The position numbers and the translations under genes are program-made. 64,000 nucleotides of DNA from NCBI GenBank assembly GCA_002480525.1, contig DLCH01000016.1, forward strand, positions 15,566 through 79,565. The letters run 5' to 3'. The stretch comes from Gammaproteobacteria bacterium UBA7803 (GTDB lineage Bacteria; Pseudomonadota; Gammaproteobacteria; Pseudomonadales; Azotimanducaceae). Below the pieces are notes generated by a model that saw nothing but the letters and a program-made list of their open reading frames with translations, did not search any database and was not told where the DNA came from. Shown piece by piece: positions 30,665 through 39,909 of the stretch; the stretch's first letter is position 1, and the number at the start of each line of letters is the position of its first letter.

Positions 30665-30934
30665 ATGGTCAAGGTTCCCCCCGAAGCCCTGTCGGCCGAC
30701 GCCCTGCGCGGCGTCATCGAAGCGTTCGTGCTGCGTGAGGGCACCGATTATGGACATCGCGACTTCTCACTGGAAGAGAAGTGTCGGGCGGTGGCCCGGC
30801 AGATCGCCGCCGGTCGGGCGGAGGTCTGGTTCGATCCGGAGACCGGGACCACGAACGTGCAGGTCGTCGACGGCTCAGCCGCCGGCGCCGGGCGAGCAAA
30901 CAGGACAGGAGGCGACATCGATGATGGCGACTGA
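30665..30934 (+). CDS. yheU: YheU family protein
   Basis: An 89-residue protein of the YheU family (UPF0270), unknown function. The conserved stretch IEAFVLREGTDYG, followed by LEEKCRAVARQIAAGRAEVW, matches E. coli YheU; the C-terminal 20 residues are a low-complexity extension. Its stop overlaps the start of the next gene by 14 bp, so the two are translated in different frames from one message. Confidence 0.85.
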   Translation: MVKVPPEALSADALRGVIEAFVLREGTDYGHRDFSLEEKCRAVARQIAAGRAEVWFDPETGTTNVQVVDGSAAGAGRANRTGGDIDDGD

Positions 30935-31445
30935 GCGACTCACGGCGGGCATCCGCCCGGCGCTGTTCCGGCGGGCCGGGCTGCTGGCCCTCGGGGCGGC
31001 GTGGAGCGCCGCCGCGGCGACGGGCGCGGCCGCGGAAGTGGTGCTCGACACCAGCGTGTCCAAGGTGGAGACGACCCTGGACGCCGGCGGCCGGGTCAAG
31101 CGGGAGCTGCTGCCCGCGGACGACGTGGTGCCCGGCGAGGAACTGCGCTACACCATCACCTTCAGCAACGAGTCGACGGTGCCGGTGGACGCCCAGCGCA
31201 TCGTCATCACCAACCCGGTGCCCGAGGGCACCCGCTACGTGCCGGGCACCGCGGGCGGCGAGGGGTCCCGGGTGGAGTTCTCCCGGGACGGCGAGACCTT
31301 CGACGTCTCCGAGCCCGAGGCGCCCGCCGGCGCTGGCGGCCAGCCGGCGGAGCCGCCGCCGGTCCACAGCCTGCGCTGGACCTTCCAGCGGGAGCTGGCG
31401 CCCGGTGACTCCGGCGAGGTCCACTTCCACGTGCGCATGCTCTGA
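30921..31445 (+). CDS. Secreted DUF11-domain protein
   Basis: A 174-residue protein with a signal peptide (cleavage near ATGAAAE, about residue 38) and one DUF11 immunoglobulin-like beta domain: VVPGEELRYTITFSNES, VVITNPVPEGTRYVPGT-like core, and a final RELAPGDSGEVHFHVRML. DUF11 domains usually occur as tandem repeats in large surface proteins; here there is just one, so it is likely a small periplasmic protein. An AGGAGG Shine-Dalgarno 9 nt upstream fixes the start at 30921. It overlaps yheU and precedes ppnN by 22 bp. Confidence 0.75.
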   Translation: MMATERLTAGIRPALFRRAGLLALGAAWSAAAATGAAAEVVLDTSVSKVETTLDAGGRVKRELLPADDVVPGEELRYTITFSNESTVPVDAQRIVITNPVPEGTRYVPGTAGGEGSRVEFSRDGETFDVSEPEAPAGAGGQPAEPPPVHSLRWTFQRELAPGDSGEVHFHVRML

Positions 31446-31467
31446 CGCCCGGCCCCGGACTTCGAAT

Positions 31468-32841
31468 ATGGTCGAAAAGCATTCAGCGGAGGTCCACGTC
31501 GCCCCCCGGGGCACCCTCGAGCTCCTGTCCCAGAAGGAGGTGGCGGCGCTCACCAGCACGGCGCGGCGCGAGACCCAGCTCATCGAGCTGTTCCGGCGCT
31601 GCGCCCTGGCGGTGCTCAACACCGGCAATCAGACCGACGACGCGGCGGCCATCTTCGACGCCTACAGCGACTTCTCCATCGAGGTCGCCAAGCGCACCCG
31701 GGGGCTCAAGCTGATCATCCGCAACGCGCCGGCCAGCGCGTTCGTCGACGGGCGGATCATCGAGGGCATCCGTCAGCACCTGTTCGCGGTGCTGCGCGAC
31801 GTGGTGTACATGGGCACCGAGATCGCCGACAGCGAGCTGGCCACGCCCGCCGGCATCACCGACGTGGTGTTCCAGATTCTCAAGCAGGCGCGGATCCTCA
31901 ATCCGGACCTGTCGCCCCGGGTGGTCGTCTGCTGGGGCGGTCATTCCATCAGCCGCTCGGAGTACGACTACACCAAGGAGGTCGGCTATCAGCTCGGCCT
32001 GCGGGGCCTCGACATCTGCACCGGCTGCGGCCCCGGGGCGATGAAGGGGCCGATGAAGGGCGCCGCCGTGGGGCACGCCAAGCAGCGCACCGGCGACGCC
32101 CGCTATCTCGGGCTGTCCGAGCCGGGCATCATCGCCGCCGAGCCGCCGAACCCGATGGTCAGCCACCTGGTGGTGCTGCCGGACATCGAGAAGCGCCTCG
32201 AGGCGTTCGTGCGGGTGGGGCACGGCATCGTGGTGTTTCCCGGCGGCGCCGGCACGGCGGAGGAGATTCTCTACCTGCTCGGGGTGCTGCTCGACCCGGC
32301 CAACGAGCGGCAGGCGCTGCCGGTGATCTTCACCGGTCCGGCGGAGAGCGCGGACTATTTCCACGAGCTCGACGCGTTCCTGCGGCTCGCCCTCGGCGAC
32401 GACATCGCCCGGCACTACGAGATCGTGATCGGCGACGCCGCCCGGGTCGGCGCGCTGATGGGCGAGCGCATCCGGCGGGTGCGGCGCCAGCGCCGGCGCG
32501 ACGGCGACGCCTACTACTTCAACTGGCTGCTGCAGATACCGCCGGAGCACCAGCGGCCCTTCGAGGTCAGCCACGACAGCGTGGCCGGGCTGCGGCTGTC
32601 CCGGGACCTGCCGCCCCACGAGCTGGCGGTGGCGCTGCGGCGGGCGTTCAGCGCCATCGTCACGGGCAACGTCAAGGACTACGGCATCCGCATGATCGAG
32701 CGGCACGGGCCCTTCGAGCTGCACAGCGACGCCAGCCTGATGGACGCGCTCGACCACCTGCTGCGTCAGTTCGTGCGCCAGGGCCGCATGAAGCTCGAGG
32801 GCGCGCACTACGATCCCTGCTACCGGGTCGTCCGGGACTGA
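31468..32841 (+). CDS. ppnN: Pyrimidine/purine nucleotide 5'-monophosphate nucleosidase
   Basis: A 457-residue cytoplasmic enzyme of the PpnN/YgdH family that cleaves nucleoside monophosphates to base and ribose 5-phosphate and is a (p)ppGpp target in E. coli. The LOG-like Rossmann core carries VVCWGGHSISRSEYDYTKEV, the GCGPGAMKGPMKGA loop and FPGGAGTAEEILYL, with the PpnN-specific N- and C-terminal domains (AALTSTARRETQLIELFRRC, and a C-terminal region about 350-457). Its stop overlaps the ccmA start in TGATG, so it is coupled to the cytochrome c maturation operon. Confidence 0.93.
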   Translation: MVEKHSAEVHVAPRGTLELLSQKEVAALTSTARRETQLIELFRRCALAVLNTGNQTDDAAAIFDAYSDFSIEVAKRTRGLKLIIRNAPASAFVDGRIIEGIRQHLFAVLRDVVYMGTEIADSELATPAGITDVVFQILKQARILNPDLSPRVVVCWGGHSISRSEYDYTKEVGYQLGLRGLDICTGCGPGAMKGPMKGAAVGHAKQRTGDARYLGLSEPGIIAAEPPNPMVSHLVVLPDIEKRLEAFVRVGHGIVVFPGGAGTAEEILYLLGVLLDPANERQALPVIFTGPAESADYFHELDAFLRLALGDDIARHYEIVIGDAARVGALMGERIRRVRRQRRRDGDAYYFNWLLQIPPEHQRPFEVSHDSVAGLRLSRDLPPHELAVALRRAFSAIVTGNVKDYGIRMIERHGPFELHSDASLMDALDHLLRQFVRQGRMKLEGAHYDPCYRVVRD

Positions 32842-33458
32842 TGGCGGCGCTGGCCGGCGATGCTGGGCCGCTGCTCCGGCTGCAGGAGTTCTCCTGCGAG
32901 CGGGACGGCAGGATGCTGTTCCAGGGCCTCGACCTAGCGGTCGGGCCCGGCGAGTGCGTGGAGCTGCGCGGCCCCAACGGCAGCGGCAAGTCCACGCTGA
33001 TCCGCGCCGTGGCCGGCCTCTACCCGGACTACACGGGCTCGATCCGGTCCGCCGAGTGCCTCTACGTGGGCCACCGGCCGGGCCTGGCGGTGCTGCTGTC
33101 CGCGGAGGAGAACCTGCGCTGGTACGCGGCCCTGCGGCCCGGCGGTCCCGGGGTCTCTGCAGCGCTCGAACGGGTGGGCATGGCGGGCTACGAGCGGGTC
33201 GCCTGCCAGCACATGTCCGCCGGCCAGCAGCGCCGGGTGGCGCTGGCCCGGCTGGTGCTGTGCCCGGCGCCGCTGTGGCTGCTCGACGAGCCGCTGACGG
33301 CGCTGGACGCCGCCGGCCAGCAGCTCGTGCTGGATCTGATCGAGGATCAGCGCCGCCGGGGCGGGGCGGCGCTGTGCGCGACCCACCAGCCCCTCGATCT
33401 CGCCGGCGCCCGGGTGCTGGACCTGGCCGATGCCGCGCCGGCCGGAGCGCCCTCGTGA
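32841..33458 (+). CDS. ccmA: Haem exporter ATP-binding protein CcmA
   Basis: A 205-residue ABC ATPase of the CcmABCD complex that releases holo-CcmE during cytochrome c biogenesis. Walker A GPNGSGKST, signature MSAGQQRRVALARL and Walker B LWLLDEPLTALDAAG are intact. First ccm gene; start overlaps the ppnN stop and its own stop overlaps the ccmB GTG. Confidence 0.94.
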   Translation: MAALAGDAGPLLRLQEFSCERDGRMLFQGLDLAVGPGECVELRGPNGSGKSTLIRAVAGLYPDYTGSIRSAECLYVGHRPGLAVLLSAEENLRWYAALRPGGPGVSAALERVGMAGYERVACQHMSAGQQRRVALARLVLCPAPLWLLDEPLTALDAAGQQLVLDLIEDQRRRGGAALCATHQPLDLAGARVLDLADAAPAGAPS

Positions 33459-34135
33459 GCGGCGCCGGACTGTTCGTCGCCCAGTTCCGGCGGGAGTGGA
33501 TCGCCAGCCTGCGCTCCCTGCAGGAAGCCTTCAATCCGCTGGTATTTCTGTTTCTGGCCGTTACCCTGTTCGCGCTCGGGGTCGGCGTGCAGCCCGAGGT
33601 GCTCGGCGGCATCGCGCCGGGCGTGATCTGGGTGCTGGTGCTGCTGGCGAACCTGCTCGCGCTGGACGGCATGTTCCGCCGGGACTTCGACGACGGCACC
33701 CTGGAGCAGCTCGTGCTGCTCGGGCGGCCGCTGTTTCTGCCCGTGCTGGCCAAGATGGCGGCCCAGTGGTGTCTGACCGGGCTCGCCATGACCGTGCTGG
33801 CGCCGCTGGCGGCGCTGCTGCTGTACCTGCCGGCCGGGGTGGTGGACACGGCCATGCTGACCCTGCTGGCGGGCAGCCCGGCGCTGACCCTGTTCGGGGC
33901 CGTCGGCGCGGCGCTGACCGTGGCGCTGCGCCGGGGCGGCGTGCTGCTGGCGCTGCTGGTGCTGCCGCTGTACGTGCCGACGCTGATCTTCGGCGCCGGC
34001 GCCATCGATCTGGCGATGGCCGGATCGGACGTCAGCGCACAGATTTATCTGCTGACTGCGATCAGCATGCTGGCGGTGACCGTGGCGCCGTTCGCCGCCC
34101 AGGCGGCGCTGCGGATCGGTCTGGAACAGGCCTGA
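33455..34135 (+). CDS. ccmB: Haem exporter membrane protein CcmB
   Basis: A 226-residue permease subunit with six predicted helices. The N-terminal cytoplasmic stretch FRREWIASLRSLQEAFNPL and the RDFDDGTLEQLVLLG loop are CcmB marks. GTG start, 4-bp GTGA overlap with ccmA. Confidence 0.93.
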   Translation: MSGAGLFVAQFRREWIASLRSLQEAFNPLVFLFLAVTLFALGVGVQPEVLGGIAPGVIWVLVLLANLLALDGMFRRDFDDGTLEQLVLLGRPLFLPVLAKMAAQWCLTGLAMTVLAPLAALLLYLPAGVVDTAMLTLLAGSPALTLFGAVGAALTVALRRGGVLLALLVLPLYVPTLIFGAGAIDLAMAGSDVSAQIYLLTAISMLAVTVAPFAAQAALRIGLEQA

Positions 34136-34175
34136 TGCCGGGTTCGGGACGGAAAACGGTAAGCGAGGAAACGGG

Positions 34176-34988
34176 GTGACGCTCAAGGAATTGTGGCACA
34201 GGCTCGGCTCGCCCCGCTGGTTCTACCGGATCAGCGGGCCGCTCGCCTGGGTGCTGGGCATTCTCGCCCTGGTGCTGCTGGTGTCCGGTTCGGTCTGGGG
34301 GCTGGCCTTCGCGCCGCCGGACTATCAGCAGGGCAACAGCTTCCGCATCATCTACATCCACGTGCCCACCGCCATCGTCGCCCAGTCCGCCTACATGCTG
34401 ATGGGCGTCGCCGGCGCGATCCTGCTGGTGTGGCGCATGAAGATGGCGGACATGGTGCTGGCCGCGACCGTGCCCTTCGGCATGACCATGACCGCGCTCG
34501 CGCTGTTCACCGGGGCGGTCTGGGGCAAGCCGACCTGGGGCGCCTGGTGGGTCTGGGACGCCCGCACCACCTCGATGCTGGTTCTGCTGTTCCTATACTT
34601 CGGACTTTACGCATTGCGTCAGGCGATCCCCAGACAGGAAACTGCCGGCCGGGCATGCGCCGTGCTGGCGGTGGTCGGGGTGATCAACATCCCGATCATC
34701 AAGTACTCGGTGGACTGGTGGCTGACCCTGCATCAGGGCGCGACCTTCCGGCTCACCGAGGCGCCGGCGATGCCGCCGGAGATGTGGATTCCGCTGGCCG
34801 TCAACGTGCTCGGCCTGTACTGCTTCTTCGGCGCCAACCTGGTGGGCCGGCTGCGCGCCGAGATCGTCCGCCGGGAGGCGCGCACGGCGTGGGTCCGGGC
34901 CCTGGCTGCCGGGGAACTCCAGACCGCCCGGGAGGTCTCGGAAGACGAGGTCCTGAGGATGGGCCCCGGGCCGGGAGCGGGCCGATGA
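34176..34988 (+). CDS. ccmC: Haem transporter CcmC
   Basis: A 270-residue inner-membrane haem-handling protein with six helices and the tryptophan-rich periplasmic WWD domain (WGKPTWGAWWVWDARTTS) that presents haem to CcmE; the flanking haem-ligand histidines lie in YIHVPTA and LTLHQGATF. GTG start with a GAGGAAAC Shine-Dalgarno. A C-terminal extension after about residue 225 is charged and variable. Codons near 34590-34660 are less GC-biased than the surroundings. Confidence 0.94.
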   Translation: MTLKELWHRLGSPRWFYRISGPLAWVLGILALVLLVSGSVWGLAFAPPDYQQGNSFRIIYIHVPTAIVAQSAYMLMGVAGAILLVWRMKMADMVLAATVPFGMTMTALALFTGAVWGKPTWGAWWVWDARTTSMLVLLFLYFGLYALRQAIPRQETAGRACAVLAVVGVINIPIIKYSVDWWLTLHQGATFRLTEAPAMPPEMWIPLAVNVLGLYCFFGANLVGRLRAEIVRREARTAWVRALAAGELQTAREVSEDEVLRMGPGPGAGR

Positions 34989-35200
34989 GCTTCGCCAGCT
35001 TCGGCGAGTTTCTGAACATGGGCGGCCATGCGCTGTACGTCTGGTTGAGCTACGGCGCGGCCGCCGGCGTGATGCTCTACAACTGGGCTGCGGCCAGGCG
35101 CCAGCAGCGGCGCGCCCTGCAGGACGTCCTCGACCGGATGCGCCGGGAAGCCGGCGGTCGGGCGGACGGGCGCGCAGGACGAGGCGACGAGGAACGATGA
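34985..35200 (+). CDS. ccmD: Haem exporter protein CcmD
   Basis: A 71-residue single-helix protein. FGEFLNMGGHALYVWLSYG is typical of CcmD, followed by a basic cytoplasmic tail. It links CcmAB with CcmC-CcmE. Overlaps both neighbours by 4 bp. Confidence 0.88.
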   Translation: MSFASFGEFLNMGGHALYVWLSYGAAAGVMLYNWAAARRQQRRALQDVLDRMRREAGGRADGRAGRGDEER

Positions 35201-35643
35201 ATCCGAAACGCAAGCAGAGACTGATGGTGGTGCTGTTCCTGCTGGCCGGGGCCGGCGCCACGGTGGCGCTCACCCTGCTGGCGCTGAACGAGAACCTGAA
35301 CCTGTTCTACCCGCCGGATCAGATCGTCAGCGGCGAGGCGCCGACCCAGACGCGCATCCGCGCCGGCGGCATGGTCATGGCCGGCAGCGTCGCCCGCCAG
35401 GCGAACGGACTCGACGTCAGCTTCGTCCTGACGGACTACGAGGGCTCCGATTTCGAAGTGCGCTACAGCGGCATCCTGCCGGACCTGTTCCGGGAGGGGC
35501 AGGGCATCCTGGTGCAGGGCCAGCTCGGCAGCGACGGGGTGTTCAAGGCCGACGAGGTGCTGGCCAAGCACGACGAGAACTACATGCCGCCGGAACTCGC
35601 GGACATGCATCGGCCGGCGGCCCCCGGCGGGGACGCTGAATGA
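35197..35643 (+). CDS. ccmE: Haem chaperone CcmE
   Basis: A 148-residue periplasmic, membrane-anchored OB-fold protein that carries haem from CcmC to CcmF. The covalent haem site is His125 in AKHDENYMPP, with Tyr129 present. One N-terminal helix (about 9-30). Class I (histidine) type. Confidence 0.94.
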   Translation: MNPKRKQRLMVVLFLLAGAGATVALTLLALNENLNLFYPPDQIVSGEAPTQTRIRAGGMVMAGSVARQANGLDVSFVLTDYEGSDFEVRYSGILPDLFREGQGILVQGQLGSDGVFKADEVLAKHDENYMPPELADMHRPAAPGGDAE

Positions 35644-37631
35644 TTCCGGAGCTCGGCCAGGTCTCGCTGGCGCTGGCGTTCTGCCTGGCGCTGGGCATCA
35701 CGTTCTTCGGGCTGGCGGGTGCGGCGCTGCGCCGTCCGGTCTGGCTGGGCGCGCTGAACTCCCTGGTCATCGGCCAGTTCGTGTTCATGGCACTGGCGTT
35801 CCTGGCTCTGACCCAGGCCTTTCTCACCGACGACTTCTCCGTGGCCTACGTGGCCAACAACTCCAACAGCCTGCTGCCCTGGTACTACAAGTTCAGCGCC
35901 GTGTGGGGCGCCCACGAGGGCTCGTTCCTGCTGTGGGTGCTGATCATGGCGGGCTGGACGCTGGCGGTGGCCGTGCGCGGCCGCCATCTCCCGGGTGATT
36001 TCCTCGGCCGGGTGCTCGGGGTCATGGGCCTGCTCAACATCGGCTTCCTGGCGTTTCTCATCTGGACCAGCAACCCCTTCGAGCGGCTGGTGCCGATGAC
36101 CCCGGCGGACGGCGCCGACCTCAATCCGCTGCTCCAGGACTTCGGGCTGATCGTTCATCCGCCCATGCTCTACATGGGCTACGTCGGCTTCTCGGTGGCG
36201 TTCGCCTTCGCCGTGGCGGCGCTGCTGTCCGGTCGGCTGGATGCCACCTGGGCGCGCTGGTCCCGGCCGTGGAGCAACGTCGCCTGGGCGTTTTTGACCC
36301 TGGGCATCGGCCTGGGAAGCTGGTGGGCCTACTACGAACTGGGCTGGGGCGGCTGGTGGTTCTGGGATCCGGTGGAGAACGCCTCGTTCATGCCCTGGCT
36401 GGCGGGCACGGCGCTGATCCATTCCCTGGCGGTCACCGAGAAGCGCGGCACGTTCAAGAGCTGGACCCTGCTGCTGGCCATCACCACGTTCTCGCTGTCG
36501 CTGCTCGGCGCGTTCATCGTCCGTTCCGGGGTGCTCACCTCGGTGCACGCGTTCGCCGTCGACCCGACCCGGGGGCTGTTCATCCTGGCGTTTCTGGTGC
36601 TGGTGGTGGGCGGTTCGCTGCTGCTCTACGGCCTGCGGGCCACCACCATGCGCTCCCGGGTCGGCTACACCCTGTTCAGCCGCGAGGCGTTCCTGCTGGT
36701 CAACAACATCCTGCTGGTGGTGGCCATGGCGGTGGTGCTGCTGGGCACCCTGTACCCGCTGGCCTACGAGGCGGCCACCGGCGGCGACAAGGTGTCCATC
36801 GGTCCGCCCTACTTCAATCGTCTGTTCGTGCCGCTGATGCTGCTGCTCAGCGTCGCCCTGGGGCTCGCGCCGCTGGTGCAGTGGAAGCGCACCCGCAGCG
36901 ACCGCCTGCGGCGGGATCTGCGCTGGATGGTGCCGGGCGCCCTCGCGGCCGGGGTCGGCGTGCCGCTGGTGGTGTCCGGCGCGGTGCCCTGGCAGGCGGC
37001 TGCGGCGTTCGGCCTGGCCGTCTGGGTGCTGCTGGCCCATGCCGCGGACCTCGTCCGTCGGGCCCGTCCCGGGCTGCGGCGCGTGCCGCTCGCCTACTGG
37101 GGCATGAGCCTCGCCCACGTCGGCTTCGCGGTCACCCTGATCGGCGTGTCGATGACCTCGGTGCTGTCGGTGGAGGAGGACCTGCGGATGTCGCCGGGCC
37201 AAACCTCCGAGCTCGGCTACCTGAGCGTGCGCTTCGACGGCGTGTCGAACCGGCAGGGCCCCAATTTCGTCGCTCAGCGCGGCGATTTCCTGATCACCGA
37301 AGGCAACCGGCAGTACCGTCTGTATCCGGAGAAGCGCCGCTACCTGGCGCGCGGCAACGTCATGACCGAGGCGGCCATCAGCCCGGGACTGATGCGCGAC
37401 GTCTACATGTCCCTGGGCGAACCGCTGGACAACGGCGACTGGGCGGTGCGGATGCAGCTCAAGCCCTACGTCCGCTGGATCTGGCTGGGCAGCCTGATCA
37501 TGGCCCTGGGCGGGGCACTCGCCGTGCTGGACGCCCGCTACCGGCGGCTGCGGCAGCGCTTCGCTGCCCCCGCCGGCGCGGCGCCGGCGCCCGAGCTGTC
37601 TGGAACGCCGCTGCCCGGAGAGGCCCGGTGA
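35640..37631 (+). CDS. ccmF: Cytochrome c haem lyase subunit CcmF
   Basis: A 663-residue polytopic protein with the WWD motif (LGWGGWWFWDPVENASFMPW) and the periplasmic C-terminal domain, which attaches haem to apocytochromes with CcmH/CcmI. The N-terminal WGAHEGSFLLWV and conserved histidines (LIVHPPMLYMGYVG) are present. Overlaps ccmE by 4 bp and ccmG by 4 bp. Confidence 0.95.
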   Translation: MIPELGQVSLALAFCLALGITFFGLAGAALRRPVWLGALNSLVIGQFVFMALAFLALTQAFLTDDFSVAYVANNSNSLLPWYYKFSAVWGAHEGSFLLWVLIMAGWTLAVAVRGRHLPGDFLGRVLGVMGLLNIGFLAFLIWTSNPFERLVPMTPADGADLNPLLQDFGLIVHPPMLYMGYVGFSVAFAFAVAALLSGRLDATWARWSRPWSNVAWAFLTLGIGLGSWWAYYELGWGGWWFWDPVENASFMPWLAGTALIHSLAVTEKRGTFKSWTLLLAITTFSLSLLGAFIVRSGVLTSVHAFAVDPTRGLFILAFLVLVVGGSLLLYGLRATTMRSRVGYTLFSREAFLLVNNILLVVAMAVVLLGTLYPLAYEAATGGDKVSIGPPYFNRLFVPLMLLLSVALGLAPLVQWKRTRSDRLRRDLRWMVPGALAAGVGVPLVVSGAVPWQAAAAFGLAVWVLLAHAADLVRRARPGLRRVPLAYWGMSLAHVGFAVTLIGVSMTSVLSVEEDLRMSPGQTSELGYLSVRFDGVSNRQGPNFVAQRGDFLITEGNRQYRLYPEKRRYLARGNVMTEAAISPGLMRDVYMSLGEPLDNGDWAVRMQLKPYVRWIWLGSLIMALGGALAVLDARYRRLRQRFAAPAGAAPAPELSGTPLPGEAR

Positions 37632-38164
37632 GCCGCGCCAGCCTGTTCATTCCCATCAGCGTGTTCGCGCTGATCATCGGCGTGGGCTGGATCGGCTTCA
37701 GCCTCAACGACCCCCACGAGCTGCCGAGCGCCCTGCTGGGCAAGCCCTTTCCCGACTTCGAGGCGCCGCGCCTGCACGAGCCGGATCAGCGGGTGTCCCG
37801 GGACGACCTGCTCGGCGAGCCGGTGCTGGTGAACGTCTGGGCCACCTGGTGCCCCACCTGCGCGGCGGAGCACGACGAGCTGCTGCGGATCCGCGACGAG
37901 ACCGGGCTGCGCATCGTCGGCGTGAACTACAAGGACGACGCCGCCAAGGCGCGCCGCTGGCTGGAGGCCTACGGCAACCCCTACGACCTGATCATCCAGG
38001 ATCCGGACGGCTCCCTGGGCGTGGAGCTCGGCGTCTACGGCGCGCCGGAGAGTTTCCTCCTCGACCGGGCAGGCACCATCGTCTACAAGCGGGTCGGCGA
38101 CATCAATCCGCGCATCTGGCGCGACGAGCTGCGCCCGGCGCTGATGCAGGTGATGGATGGCTGA
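37628..38164 (+). CDS. ccmG: Thiol:disulfide interchange protein CcmG/DsbE
   Basis: A 178-residue thioredoxin-fold protein anchored by one N-terminal helix (about 8-25). The WCPTC active site is at Cys75/Cys78; it reduces the apocytochrome CxxCH motif. The family GVNYKDD and GAPESFLLDRAG stretches are present. GTG start overlaps the ccmF stop. Confidence 0.94.
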   Translation: MSRASLFIPISVFALIIGVGWIGFSLNDPHELPSALLGKPFPDFEAPRLHEPDQRVSRDDLLGEPVLVNVWATWCPTCAAEHDELLRIRDETGLRIVGVNYKDDAAKARRWLEAYGNPYDLIIQDPDGSLGVELGVYGAPESFLLDRAGTIVYKRVGDINPRIWRDELRPALMQVMDG

Positions 38165-38612
38165 GCGTCTCGGCGTGCTGCTCCTGGCGTTCGCCTGGGC
38201 CACGGCCGCCCTGGCGGCCAGCCCGGTGGACCTGTACGACTTCGACAGCGACGCTCAGGAGTCGCGCTATCGCGCGCTCATCGCCGAGCTGCGCTGCCCG
38301 AAGTGCCTGAACACCAACCTGGCCGGCTCCGACGCGCCCATCGCCCAGGACCTGCGCCGCACCGTGCACCGGCTGATCACCGAGGAAGGCATGAGCGACG
38401 ACGAGATTCTCGCCTTCCTGCAGGCCCGCTACGGGGATTTCGTGCTCTACGACCCGCCGTTCCGCCCGGATACCTGGGTGCTCTGGCTGGCGCCGGTGCT
38501 GTTCCTCGCCGCCGGCGCCCTGGTGCTGTGGCGGATGCTGCGCCAGCCCCGCCCGGCGGCGCTGTCCGAACAGGAATCCGCCGAGCTGCGGCGCATACTG
38601 GAACGGGACTGA
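38157..38612 (+). CDS. ccmH: Cytochrome c maturation protein CcmH
   Basis: A 151-residue periplasmic redox protein with a signal peptide (about 1-21), a three-helix domain with CPKC (Cys47/Cys50, in LRCPKCLNTNLAGSDAPIA) and a C-terminal transmembrane helix (about 104-124). It holds apocytochrome for haem attachment. Single-domain form; the TPR part is the separate ccmI gene. Confidence 0.93.
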   Translation: MAERLGVLLLAFAWATAALAASPVDLYDFDSDAQESRYRALIAELRCPKCLNTNLAGSDAPIAQDLRRTVHRLITEEGMSDDEILAFLQARYGDFVLYDPPFRPDTWVLWLAPVLFLAAGALVLWRMLRQPRPAALSEQESAELRRILERD

Positions 38613-39829
38613 TGCTCTGGATCACCACCGGCGGCCTGCTGGCCCTGGCCCTGGCGTTCGCCCTGTGGCCGTTTCTGCGGGCGTCCCGGGCGCAGGTTCC
38701 GGGTGACGACGTGACCGGCGACCGCCGGGCGGCGATGCGCGCCCTGTACCGGGACCGGGTGGCGGAGATCGAGCGCGAGACCGGGGCGGGGCAGCTCGAT
38801 CCGGAGATCCGCCAGGAGGTCGAAGCGGAGCTTGGCGCCAACCTGCTCGACGAGTTCCGGCACGCCGACGAGCCCGGCGCCGCCGCCGCGGCGCCGCCGG
38901 CCCGGGGGCTGCGCGGCGCGCTGTGGGCGACGCTCGGCGTGCTGCCGCTGCTCGCCGTGGTCATCTATCTCACGGTCGGCGAGCCGGATGCCGTCGACCT
39001 CGCCGGCGCCTCCGAGGTGGTGCGGCTCGATCCCCAGGCCGACCGGACCGAGCTGGAGCGCTGGCGCGACCGGCTGACCGAGCGGGTCGCCCGCCATCCC
39101 GACGACGGCCAGAGCTGGTACCTGCTGGGAGTGGCGCGGCTGCAGCTCGGGCGCTTCGCGCCGGCGGCAGAGGCCTTCGCCACCGCCAGCGCGCGGATCG
39201 GCACCGACCCTGGCATCGACATCTACTGGTTGCAGGCCCGTTATCTCGCCGACGGCGGGACCCTCGGCCCCGAGGCCCGCGCCATCGCCGCCCGGGTGCT
39301 GGCGTCGCGGCCGAATCATCCGCTGGTGCTGGAGATGTACGCCATCGACGCGTTCCGCGCCGGCGACTACCGCGAAGCGGCGGCGCATCTCAATCAGGCG
39401 CTCAGCAACGACCTCTCGGACACCCAGGCCGAGGCCCTGCTCGCCGGGCTGGCCCAGGCCCGCAGCCGGATGACGCCGCTGTCGCCCAGCGTCACCGTGT
39501 CCGTGGCGGCCGCGGCCGGAGCCCCGCCGCAGGCCACCGTGTTCGTGATCGCCCGCCCGCCGGGCGGCGGCATGCCCTATGCCGTGGTGCGGCGACCTGC
39601 CCGCCTGCTGCCCCTGGACGTCACGCTGGACGACACGGTGAGCATGAGCCCGGCCCGGCCGCTGTCCGGCGCGGAGGCGTTCGAAGTGGTGGTGCGGCTC
39701 AGCCGCAGCGGCACCGCGGCGCCCGCGCCCGGCGACTGGGAGTGGCGCTCCGACGTGCTGCGCACCGGCGAGCTCGGGTCCGCCGCCGAGCTCGACGCCC
39801 GCCTGCGCCCGCCCGCCGTCGGCGGCTGA
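38612..39829 (+). CDS. ccmI: Cytochrome c biogenesis TPR protein CcmI
   Basis: A 405-residue apocytochrome chaperone. Two N-terminal helices (about 3-21 and 97-117) flank a cytoplasmic loop, followed by a periplasmic TPR region (about 145-285, with GQSWYLLGVARLQLGRFAPA) and a C-terminal beta domain that resembles that of NrfG/CcmI fusions. ATG overlaps the ccmH stop codon. Last gene of the ccm operon. Confidence 0.92.
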   Translation: MLWITTGGLLALALAFALWPFLRASRAQVPGDDVTGDRRAAMRALYRDRVAEIERETGAGQLDPEIRQEVEAELGANLLDEFRHADEPGAAAAAPPARGLRGALWATLGVLPLLAVVIYLTVGEPDAVDLAGASEVVRLDPQADRTELERWRDRLTERVARHPDDGQSWYLLGVARLQLGRFAPAAEAFATASARIGTDPGIDIYWLQARYLADGGTLGPEARAIAARVLASRPNHPLVLEMYAIDAFRAGDYREAAAHLNQALSNDLSDTQAEALLAGLAQARSRMTPLSPSVTVSVAAAAGAPPQATVFVIARPPGGGMPYAVVRRPARLLPLDVTLDDTVSMSPARPLSGAEAFEVVVRLSRSGTAAPAPGDWEWRSDVLRTGELGSAAELDARLRPPAVGG

Positions 39830-39909
39830 ACGCCGCCGGGTCCCCGCCGGGAACCCCTGCCCACCGCGCCGGTCAAAGCGGAGGGACAGGTGGGCTGAGA
39901 GAGCGCCTC

